Shown here piece after piece: positions 1 through 6,760 of a stretch of 14,548 nt of DNA (position 1 is the stretch's first letter; every line of letters begins with the position of its first letter). The position numbers and the translations under genes are program-made. The DNA is from CAXQRU01 sp964226685 (lineage in GTDB: Bacteria > Pseudomonadota > Gammaproteobacteria > Pseudomonadales > Cellvibrionaceae), in assembly GCA_964226685.1 (NCBI GenBank), contig CAXQRU010000061.1:1-14548 (forward strand), given 5' to 3'. The notes beneath the pieces were generated by a model. The model worked only from the letters and a program-made list of their open reading frames with translations. It was not told where the DNA came from and did not search any database.

Positions 1-27
1 CTAGAAATTACAAAAAACTCAAGATCT

Positions 28-54
28 AAAAATAAAAAAAGGGCGCAATCGCCC
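28..54 (-). terminator. Rho-independent terminator, minus strand
   Basis: Read on the minus strand, a GGGCG stem, a four-base ATTG loop and a CGCCC stem (54-41) are followed by TTTTTTTATTTTT (40-28). A GC stem followed by a U-tract is the classic intrinsic terminator layout. It lies about 250 bases beyond the immunity gene stop, so it could end the effector-immunity transcript or a short transcript started at about 236-241. Confidence 0.6.
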
Positions 55-159
55 ATCCAGAGTTAGCACCAAAAGCACCAACCGCCCACTGTACCACCTA
101 CTTAACGAGTAACTAGGTGAATATGAATGCCTAATTTGACATTATGGGATCCTATATAC

Positions 160-181
160 AAAAAAAGCCCACGTTAAGGGC
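160..181 (-). terminator. Weak intrinsic-terminator-like hairpin, minus strand
   Basis: On the minus strand, GCCC (181-178), a seven-base loop and GGGC (170-167) are followed by seven T (166-160). The stem is only 4 bp, so termination may be partial. It lies about 125 bases beyond the immunity gene stop and about 50-70 bases beyond the promoter-like site at 236-264. Confidence 0.4.
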
Positions 182-235
182 CAACAAAACAACTCAATAC
201 CGGTGTCAAACAACGACTACCCTTTAAGGAGGCGG

Positions 236-264
236 ATTATAACAACATCAGCCGCACAAACCAA
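236..264 (-). promoter_or_regulatory. Promoter-like site with consensus -10
   Basis: The minus strand shows TTGGTT (264-259), a 17-base spacer and a perfect TATAAT (241-236), then CCGCCTCC. The GC-rich discriminator after TATAAT resembles that of stable-RNA promoters. The -35 matches the consensus at only three of six positions. It sits between the immunity gene and two downstream terminator-like hairpins, so a transcript from it would be short and apparently non-coding. Confidence 0.35.
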
Positions 265-304
265 GCCCAAATAAGGCTCTGAGCCAAAAAATGAAAGAGA
301 CTGC

Positions 305-622
305 TTATCCTTGAGCAAGCCCCCGCTTCATACCCGCACACAGCCAAGCAAAGAAATCCACTTTTCGATCACTAGGAACCCCAAGACTGGGGCCCAAGTA
401 ATAATCAAAGGTCATTACCATTAACAGATCTTCACAAGCGACATCAGCAGGCAAACTTGATTGAAAACGCTCGATCTGAGAATTCCACAGCGTCTGCATA
501 TTATCAAGGTAGTTAGCACCCCAACGCTGCCTGTAAGATGCTGTTGGGTCAAACTGCCTAATAAATTCTTTGACTGTGGATAAATCTATCTCGCTAGGAA
601 TATCCTCTAACTGCGGAAGCAT
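305..622 (-). CDS. Probable immunity protein of the Rhs toxin
   Basis: A 105-residue cytoplasmic-looking protein with no signal peptide or membrane segment. It is acidic (about 14 Asp/Glu against 9 Lys/Arg) and has an aromatic-rich second half (DYYLG, VDFFAWLC). I do not recognise the family. The role is inferred from position: a small gene right after the stop of an Rhs effector is normally the cognate immunity gene, which binds and blocks the C-terminal toxin. Two starts are possible. GTG at 631 overlaps the rhs stop as GTGA and has AGGA five bases upstream. ATG at 622 has GAGG eight bases upstream, and I prefer it. Either way translation is likely coupled to rhs. The SD bases are themselves the last rhs codons. 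Confidence 0.75.
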   Translation of the reverse strand: MLPQLEDIPSEIDLSTVKEFIRQFDPTASYRQRWGANYLDNMQTLWNSQIERFQSSLPADVACEDLLMVMTFDYYLGPSLGVPSDRKVDFFAWLCAGMKRGLAQG

Positions 623-627
623 AACAC

Positions 628-3600
628 TCACCTCTTTCCTGGCAATACCACAATATAACCACCTGAATCTTTACCTAAAACAGAATAATTAAATCGTATA
701 TCACTTAAAATCTTAGCATCGGGATATTGCTTCATCATATCACCTACCGTCGTTTCACGAAGCACTACATCATTATCAAAATACCCTTGCCCCTTCCTTA
801 ACTTATGCAATTCATCCAAATTATCACTGGAAGCTGTGAATAACGCTTTATGATTTGCAGGTTTAATACCGTACTCCATACCCTTCATCATATCAAAATA
901 AGGCGATTCATGAGGGGTCATGGGGGTAGGAATATCGCGAGGTTCATACCTCACCAATTTTGTTGTGGTGGGGATATTTTCAACAACCCGCCCACCTTCA
1001 CCAATGACAGGGACATCACCACAACTTTGCTGCAAACCCAAAGGATCAACAAAAGACATAGGGTTATTTACATACTGGCTCAATAGCGGCGTGCCACCTG
1101 CCAAACCAATGGGGTCTTGCTGGGTGTATTGGCCACTTAAAGGATCATAGTAACGAAAGCGGTTATAGTGCAATCCAATTTCTTCGTCTTCATATTGACC
1201 TTGATACCTGATTGGATTGCGAGCCTCAAATTGACGCCCATTGGCCACTTTCGCCCTTCCAAACCCCGAATAATTGGCCGACCAGACGGTATGACCGGCT
1301 TCGTTGGTTAACTCCATCGGCGTGCCAATTTGATCCAATTGGTAGTAGTAGATGTTTTCTTTAGTTCCCTGCTGATGTATTTGCAATAGCGGCCTGTAGC
1401 TAGCCGGCTCATGTAAATAAGTCGTGGCACCATCATCGTAACCATCCTCAGGCATGGGCTGATTAATGCGTGGCTTATAATCTTTACGATTTTCTTGCAA
1501 GAGCACATTGCCAAGCCACAGATAGCGATCCTGATAATGTTTTCTTAAGTAACCACCATCAACCCTGACCTCCTCAATAGTCTTACTAACGCGACGACCT
1601 AATGCATCGTAAGTAAATCTTGCAACTATCGTGTAATGGGCTTTTTTATCGATGACCTCGATCAGATCACCAGTCACACCATAACGATATTCAGTTTCTG
1701 TTTGATGACCTTTACCTCGCCATTGGCGAATGCGATTACCACTTTCATCAAAGCTGTAAACTTTGTCGCCTTGGCGGTGTAAACGCCCCTTAAAAACAGC
1801 CGGCTCCCGTGTACTGCCATCAGGTTCTACTACCACCAAAGGAGGGCTATCATTGGCAGCATCACCGTATTCTTGCAAATTAATCAAGTGGCCAGCCGGG
1901 TCAAACTCATAGTGACTTTGCCCGGTATTTTGCTCTCGATCAATATGATCGATACCCGTAAGCTGATACCGAACTCCGTATTGATAACGCTGCTGTCCTC
2001 GCTGCAAATCATCCTTAGAAATTAATTGGCCCATGGCGTTATAGCCATAATTACGCTGAATAAGTGCACCGGCTCCCAAACTGGCCTTATAGGCTTTTTG
2101 CTGAATCAATCGCCCTGCAGGATCGTAATCTTTGTCAATGGTAAGCTGGCCACACTGGCGACGCTGCTCGCGCCCAAAGTGATCATATTGGTACTGGGTC
2201 AGCACTCGACCATCCATCTTGAGTTCACGCAATTGATGATGCTGATTGTAATCAAAATTCAGTTGCCGACCATCGGGCAAAATAGTTGCTGCGAGCGCAC
2301 CCGTTTTTTCATCGTATTGGTGCTCGATGATATCCCGATCCTGACGCTCACCAATTAAATCGCCCGCCAGGTTGTATGCGAAACTTAACTGCCGATAGAT
2401 ATTGTGAGCCTCAGCGATTCGCCCCATCACATCGTAGCTAAAAATCACCGTTTCGACCGTGGTTTCATTTTGCGGATCATAAGGGCCATAGGCCTCATTA
2501 ATTTGCGCACCGTTTTGATAGTAACGATAATCGACCTGCACCAGCCGATTCATAATATCTCGAGAGTAATGCGCTTGACGGGTGTTGTCCCGCCAGTGAG
2601 CCAACTGCCCTAACTCATTGTACTCATAGATTTGCTCGCGACCATCAAACCCCACTTCGCGTACCAAGCGCTCGTTTTCGTCGTACTCAAGCCCATAAGT
2701 CTCACCACGCTCATTGACTAACGCCGTGAGATTGAAATCACTGTCATATTGATAGGCAAACTCGGTGTTGTCAGGATTAATGCGGCTAACCACATGATAA
2801 TCTTCATAAGTCCACTGGGTGCTGCTGCCGTTAGCCAAGGTATGCTTGATCAATTGATCATCCGCATTGTATTGCCAAAATTGCTCTTGATCACCGCGCT
2901 TCAGGCTCAGTCGATTACCATTGGCATCGTAGGTGTAAGTCGTAGTCACACCTTCACACTGCGTTTGAATCAGCCGGCCCCTGTAGTCATATTCAAAGGT
3001 TCGCTTGCCGCCTTGGGATAATTCTTTGGCAACCAACTGTTGCTGCTCATTCCAATGGTAGCGATCCCAATCATTTTCTGAACTACCAATAGCCACAGGC
3101 ACACCTGTAACACTATCTCGCAGATAACGCCGGTGTCGACCTTCAGGATCCGTATATTGGCTCAACTCACCATAAGCACTGTAATGATAAATATGCACGC
3201 CACCATCGGCCTGAGTGATACTGGTAATATCATTGTAATGATGCCCATCTGGCACAATACGAGATAAATGGTATTGATATTCGGTGATGTTGCCTTCAGG
3301 ATTGATGTGTTGAACCAACCGCTGCAGATCGTCGTAGACATAACTATCGTTAGCGCCGTTGGGATGACACACCATCTCCACCAAGCCCATATCATTGTAG
3401 AGCGTCTCGGTTTTTTCACCATTGGGCGCAATAGTAAAACGCACTAGACCTATATCATTGGCAATGTATCGCATGGTTGTTTGGCGACCATCGATGACAT
3501 CCGTGGTGCGGTTTTCAGTATCGTATTTCAACTCTCGATAATAACGAGGATTTTCTAAAGAACCACCCCAGGTTTTGATGCACTTAGCCTGAATTCCTAA

Positions 3601-5094
3601 AGCACCATCGTCCCAATCAAAATAATAATTAAAGCCACCGCGATGCTGTTCTCGAACAACCAAGTGATTGTCATAATCAAATTCTGCACAGTGATTATTG
3701 CCATCGTAAATGGCCGCCAGATCGCCCTCCTCCGTGTACTGGTAACGCACCAAACTCTCGAATTCGTTTTTATCAGAATTAAATAAGCGAACTTGCTTAA
3801 TCAGTTGGCCATTATTACTGCGCACGACCTCCAGCGTCCGACCTACGCTATCAGTAATACCTATGAGCCTACCCAAATCGTTACGCTTAAATTGGATGCG
3901 ATTATCTCGCTCATCGACAATCGCATCCAGCCAGTAACGCCTCTCGACACTCTCCAAAGGATCATCAAAGGCATTATCAAACAGATAATTCAAACCATTG
4001 AAGTCCTGCAAGCGATAACCCTGCTGGGTCTTATGAAGAACCAACTGCTCAGTGTAGTTGAAACAAGGCTTACCGATTTCTGGGAGGTGGAATAGAGCAA
4101 AGCGACCATCATAGAGACGAACAACCACCGCCTCCTCTTTACTTCCTGGCCGCTGAATCAGCTCCATATCATAACGATGATGCCACTTATGACCTAAATC
4201 ACTCTGCAAGGTTGAACTAGATAAATAGCTTCGATGCCAAATTAAAGGGATTGGCCCAGGCAAACCAAAATCGGTGTGTTCACACAGCAATTCACCACTA
4301 ACCACATCGACTGGGTGACCAGAAAAGGCGCGCCTACCGGTTAGGAATCCTGCTGCAAAACCAAGCCCTTCACCGGCCATTTTACCTTTGGCCGCACCTT
4401 CCTCACCACCTAATGCGTAGCCAATTTTTTCACCGGCATAACCACCAATCTTATCACCAAAATTTCCAACAACAAAAGCACCACCCTGCTGAACCATCAG
4501 ACAAAGACTACCCGCTGTTAATACGGACAAAGCTCCGGCTCCAAGAGCTAGATAGGTACCGTATTTGATGGCCCCATCAGCCATATCGGTCATCCATTGA
4601 GGGACTTCTGACTGAATAGCCATATAGGAAACTGGGGCGGCACCAAAGAAGGTATCAGGGCTACCTTTCGCGATTTTGGCACCACAGGAAATTTTATCAC
4701 CCTCTCGGGCGGCCGGCCGACCCTCGATGAACACTACCTGACTGCCTGCGGCAATCGGCGGTTTTGTATGACCCTTTTTACTGCAAATAGTGGCATCACC
4801 AACACGAGCGGCCGCTTTACCATTGATAAAGACTGTACTAGCGCCGCTTTTAATGACTCCGGTGATATTGCTAAACATCCCCCCGATCGCCTGGCCCGCT
4901 TTCGCAGCGGCACCAGCAATCGCCACACCCCCACCAACAGCTGCTGCCAAAGCCAAGCCACCTGTGCCAATGGTAGCCGCCACAATAGCAACACCAACAG
5001 CGATGCCAATTGCAGCACCGACCAAAAAGCCCATTAGGCCTGAACTATGTCCAATAGGGTCACCAACGCGGGCAGCCGCCATAGCAGCAGTCAT
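628..5094 (-). CDS. T6SS PAAR-Rhs polymorphic toxin
   Basis: A 1488-residue effector that, by family knowledge, sits on the tip of the T6SS spike and delivers its C-terminal toxin into rival cells. Residues 7-16 match the prePAAR motif AARxxDxxxH exactly. A glycine/alanine-rich hydrophobic region follows (20-66), then PAAR (79-153) with candidate zinc ligands H16, C104, H109 and C137. A second hydrophobic region spans about 176-208. DUF6531 covers about 260-333, then many YD repeats (YDANGNRL, YDENERLV). The core ends with QDPIGLAGG and DPLGL (1350-1354), where Rhs proteins typically self-cleave. The last 134 residues are the toxin. ATG 5094 has GGAG five bases upstream; the in-frame GTG at 5100 lacks a well-spaced SD. 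No Eag (DUF1795) chaperone gene lies next to it, although prePAAR effectors normally need one. Confidence 0.93.
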   Translation of the reverse strand: MTAAMAAARVGDPIGHSSGLMGFLVGAAIGIAVGVAIVAATIGTGGLALAAAVGGGVAIAGAAAKAGQAIGGMFSNITGVIKSGASTVFINGKAAARVGDATICSKKGHTKPPIAAGSQVVFIEGRPAAREGDKISCGAKIAKGSPDTFFGAAPVSYMAIQSEVPQWMTDMADGAIKYGTYLALGAGALSVLTAGSLCLMVQQGGAFVVGNFGDKIGGYAGEKIGYALGGEEGAAKGKMAGEGLGFAAGFLTGRRAFSGHPVDVVSGELLCEHTDFGLPGPIPLIWHRSYLSSSTLQSDLGHKWHHRYDMELIQRPGSKEEAVVVRLYDGRFALFHLPEIGKPCFNYTEQLVLHKTQQGYRLQDFNGLNYLFDNAFDDPLESVERRYWLDAIVDERDNRIQFKRNDLGRLIGITDSVGRTLEVVRSNNGQLIKQVRLFNSDKNEFESLVRYQYTEEGDLAAIYDGNNHCAEFDYDNHLVVREQHRGGFNYYFDWDDGALGIQAKCIKTWGGSLENPRYYRELKYDTENRTTDVIDGRQTTMRYIANDIGLVRFTIAPNGEKTETLYNDMGLVEMVCHPNGANDSYVYDDLQRLVQHINPEGNITEYQYHLSRIVPDGHHYNDITSITQADGGVHIYHYSAYGELSQYTDPEGRHRRYLRDSVTGVPVAIGSSENDWDRYHWNEQQQLVAKELSQGGKRTFEYDYRGRLIQTQCEGVTTTYTYDANGNRLSLKRGDQEQFWQYNADDQLIKHTLANGSSTQWTYEDYHVVSRINPDNTEFAYQYDSDFNLTALVNERGETYGLEYDENERLVREVGFDGREQIYEYNELGQLAHWRDNTRQAHYSRDIMNRLVQVDYRYYQNGAQINEAYGPYDPQNETTVETVIFSYDVMGRIAEAHNIYRQLSFAYNLAGDLIGERQDRDIIEHQYDEKTGALAATILPDGRQLNFDYNQHHQLRELKMDGRVLTQYQYDHFGREQRRQCGQLTIDKDYDPAGRLIQQKAYKASLGAGALIQRNYGYNAMGQLISKDDLQRGQQRYQYGVRYQLTGIDHIDREQNTGQSHYEFDPAGHLINLQEYGDAANDSPPLVVVEPDGSTREPAVFKGRLHRQGDKVYSFDESGNRIRQWRGKGHQTETEYRYGVTGDLIEVIDKKAHYTIVARFTYDALGRRVSKTIEEVRVDGGYLRKHYQDRYLWLGNVLLQENRKDYKPRINQPMPEDGYDDGATTYLHEPASYRPLLQIHQQGTKENIYYYQLDQIGTPMELTNEAGHTVWSANYSGFGRAKVANGRQFEARNPIRYQGQYEDEEIGLHYNRFRYYDPLSGQYTQQDPIGLAGGTPLLSQYVNNPMSFVDPLGLQQSCGDVPVIGEGGRVVENIPTTTKLVRYEPRDIPTPMTPHESPYFDMMKGMEYGIKPANHKALFTASSDNLDELHKLRKGQGYFDNDVVLRETTVGDMMKQYPDAKILSDIRFNYSVLGKDSGGYIVVLPGKR
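631..1032 (-). other. C-terminal toxin domain of the Rhs effector
   Basis: This is the segment after DPLGL, 134 residues, starting QQSCGDVP. I do not recognise the family firmly. LVRYEP near the start, FTASSDN in the middle and VVLRETTVG near the end give an R...S...E order compatible with an ADP-ribosyltransferase fold, but this is a guess from short strings. It has no hydrophobic stretch, so a cytoplasmic target is more likely than membrane pore formation. By hand count 661-900 is 35% GC, against 52% for the core at 1201-1320, as expected for an exchanged toxin tip. Confidence 0.6.
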
Positions 5095-5156
5095 ATCCAC
5101 TCCCGAAAAGCATTATTAGATTATTGTAGCCAAAAAGTGATATTCACGACATTATA
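5092..5156 (-). promoter_or_regulatory. Candidate rhs promoter and ribosome binding site
   Basis: The minus strand has a perfect TATAAT at 5156-5151, without a recognisable -35 at normal spacing. The mRNA leader would be about 50 bases. GGGAG ends five bases before ATG 5094. This would let rhs be transcribed separately from the kinase and exported-protein genes upstream. Confidence 0.35.
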
Positions 5157-5277
5157 GAAAAATTTCGCGCCAATTGATATCAAAAAAAGCCAAGAAAGGT
5201 TAGAAAACGCTCAAAAATCAACCCAAAGGAGTTATTACCAGGCACAAACCTAGCGATAAAGAACAGGGGGGTCTCTT

Positions 5278-5309
5278 ATTAATGTTACGGAACCAATAGG
5301 TTCATTAAT
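5278..5309. repeat. Nested inverted repeat upstream of rhs
   Basis: GAACC-AATA-GGTTC (5290-5303) forms a tight hairpin. It is enclosed by ATTAAT (5278-5283) and ATTAAT (5304-5309), which can extend the stem around a TTACG bulge. No U-tract follows on either strand. It lies 12 bases from the palindrome at 5322-5347, so the gap before rhs holds two structured elements in a row. Confidence 0.4.
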
Positions 5310-5321
5310 TGATTTGGAGAG

Positions 5322-5347
5322 AAGCCATACACTATAGTGTATGGCTT
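5322..5347. repeat. Perfect 26-bp palindrome after the exported-protein gene
   Basis: AAGCCATACACTA is followed at once by its exact reverse complement, giving 13 + 13 bp with no loop. It starts 10 bases beyond the stop of the exported-protein gene (5358). No T-run follows on the minus strand (CTCTCCAAATC), so it is not a canonical intrinsic terminator. It could be an mRNA 3'-end stabilising hairpin or a binding site for a dimeric protein. Confidence 0.6.
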
Positions 5348-5357
5348 GCGGGGAGAT

Positions 5358-5966
5358 TTAATACATCATTGCAACTTGCATGTTACCCCATACAGTATGA
5401 ACAGCGAACTGGAACTCACTGTTAACCGTTTTTTGGTCTTTGCCATCAATCAACAAAGTAGTCTTAGCGGAATATAGACCATCTGGCAAACCTTTAGGCA
5501 AAGTGAATACGAACGAGTTTTCAAATTCACCACCCTTTTGCGATTTCTCGTTAATCAACTTGGTGTGAGTCTTAGCAACATCTTTATTAGGATCAAGAAT
5601 GTCTAAACGCTCTTCAATTTTGATCTTGCTGACATCCTGGCCAGGAGTAATATAAAACGACGACTTCACCGTTGCAGGCTGATTCGCCTTAAATACCTTG
5701 CTAGGAGAGAGATTTACAGCATACGTATCTACCCGAGAAAATTTAGGCAACTGCTGATTTCTAGCCTTCTGCTCCTGCACAACCTGCTCTTCAGTTTTGG
5801 TTTGCTTGGTATTGGACTCAACGATCATATCGATGAGCGCCTTGGCCACCATACCAACAACCACTACTTTGGCCGCATTTTTTAGATCATCTTTATTAAA
5901 GCTTAAGCCAGTTAAACCGGTAACAGACAGAGCGGCAACAAGCAATATCGCTATTTTCTTTTTCAT
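5358..5966 (-). CDS. Exported protein of unknown function, paralog 1
   Basis: A 202-residue protein I cannot assign to a family. Residues 1-23 look like a signal peptide (MKKKIAILLVAALS) with no lipobox cysteine. A second hydrophobic stretch (about 31-49, KVVVVGMVAKALIDMIV) could be a membrane anchor or amphipathic helix. Residues 53-75 are charged and probably helical. From about 76 the pattern is beta-rich (YAVNLSPSKVF, SSFYITPGQ, FVFTLPKGL, TTLLIDGK, FQFAVHTVWG), suggesting an immunoglobulin-like sandwich. The last 150 residues are about 85% identical to the next gene upstream. ATG 5966 has AAGGGA at good spacing; the ATG at 5981 overlaps that SD. A perfect TATAAT at 6012-6007 may give it its own promoter. 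It sits between the kinase and the rhs gene, all in the same orientation. Confidence 0.8.
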   Translation of the reverse strand: MKKKIAILLVAALSVTGLTGLSFNKDDLKNAAKVVVVGMVAKALIDMIVESNTKQTKTEEQVVQEQKARNQQLPKFSRVDTYAVNLSPSKVFKANQPATVKSSFYITPGQDVSKIKIEERLDILDPNKDVAKTHTKLINEKSQKGGEFENSFVFTLPKGLPDGLYSAKTTLLIDGKDQKTVNSEFQFAVHTVWGNMQVAMMY

Positions 5967-6006
5967 AAGTATTCCCTTCATTAGTTAACTTGATACAAGA
6001 GCGCCG

Positions 6007-6012
6007 ATTATA
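6007..6012 (-). promoter_or_regulatory. Candidate -10 element before exported paralog 1
   Basis: The minus strand has a perfect TATAAT (6012-6007) followed by the GC-rich CGGCGC, 40 bases before ATG 5966. No good -35 stands 16-18 bases upstream (CTTTTG is the best). It lies in the 128-bp gap between the two paralogs. Confidence 0.35.
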
Positions 6013-6094
6013 CATGATAACGGCACCCCCAAAAGCACTTTAGTGTTGAATAAGTTCACAGTGTTCAAAAAAACAACACACAAAAACCAAGCAA

Positions 6095-6730
6095 TTAATG
6101 CATTAAAGCCACTTGCATATTGCCCCATACCGTATGAACAGCAAATTGAAATTCACTATTTACGGTCTTTTGATCCTTACCATCGATCAACAGAGTGGTT
6201 CTTGCGGTGTAAAGGCCATCCTGCAAACCTTTAGGCAGCGTAAAAACAAACGAATTTTCAAATTCGCCACCCTTCTGAGACTGCTCATTGACCAATTTGG
6301 TATGACTTTTTGCAACTTCCTGCTTTGGATCAAGAATTTCTAAGCGCTCTTCAATTTTAATATTGCCGGCATTCTGGCCAGGAGTAATGTAAAACGAGGA
6401 CTTCACCGTCGCAAGCTGATCAGCCTTAAACACTTTGCTGGGCGAAAGATTGACAGCATATGAATCAACCCGAGAAAACTTAGGCAACTGCTGGCTCTTG
6501 GCTTTCTGCTCCTGAATCACTTGCTCTTCAGTTTTGGTTTGTTTAGTCTTCGCATTGATGAGCATATCCGCGAGAATGATTATCGCAGCAGCTTTAACAA
6601 TTTCTCTAGCCTTGCAGCTTTTTGAGTCATCACACTTTCCAGTATTGGGCACAACATCTTTGAGACCAAAGCCCGTCAAGTGAGTTAAAGATAATACAGC
6701 AACCAAAACTATGGCTATTTTCTTGTACAT
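6095..6730 (-). CDS. Exported protein of unknown function, paralog 2
   Basis: A 211-residue sister of the following gene, family unknown to me. It has a signal-peptide-like start (MYKKIAIVLVAVLSLTHLTG), then a segment missing from the paralog that carries C33 and C39 (C-x5-C), then a second hydrophobic stretch (about 43-58, KAAAIIILADML). Residues 62-211 align without gaps to the paralog with 22 differences in 150. The invariant C-terminal run includes KGGEFENSFVFTLPKGL and SEFQFAVHTVWGNMQVA, which points to selection on that surface. ATG 6730 has AAAGGG nine bases upstream; the ATG at 6739 is too close to it. It starts 30 bases after the kinase stop, so the two are very likely cotranscribed. 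The protein may be the kinase's extracytoplasmic partner, but that is inference. Confidence 0.8.
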   Translation of the reverse strand: MYKKIAIVLVAVLSLTHLTGFGLKDVVPNTGKCDDSKSCKAREIVKAAAIIILADMLINAKTKQTKTEEQVIQEQKAKSQQLPKFSRVDSYAVNLSPSKVFKADQLATVKSSFYITPGQNAGNIKIEERLEILDPKQEVAKSHTKLVNEQSQKGGEFENSFVFTLPKGLQDGLYTARTTLLIDGKDQKTVNSEFQFAVHTVWGNMQVALMH

Positions 6731-6760
6731 AAGGATCATCCCTTTAGGTTAGTTAAAAAA

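Larger units (their letters stand above)
1..304. other. Non-coding stretch downstream of the immunity gene
   Basis: I see no convincing gene here. Minus-strand frames give only short stretches broken by stops, without a well-placed start and ribosome binding site. No tRNA T-loop (GGTTCGA-type) is visible. What it does hold is a promoter-like site at 236-264, a weak hairpin plus T-run at 160-181 and a good terminator at 28-54, all on the minus strand. The window edge prevents seeing the next gene. Confidence 0.5.

Noticed and set aside
1..160. Short minus-strand reading frames that could be a small peptide or gene remnant
   Set aside because: They are broken by stops, lack a start with ribosome binding site, and show no recognisable sequence.
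204..209. TTGACA on the minus strand downstream of the immunity gene
   Set aside because: The bases at -10 spacing read TGTTGG; no usable -10.
628..5100. Several open frames of 60-110 codons on the opposite strand of, and in other frames within, rhs
   Set aside because: They are shadows of a long repetitive coding region and have low-complexity translations with no supporting signals.
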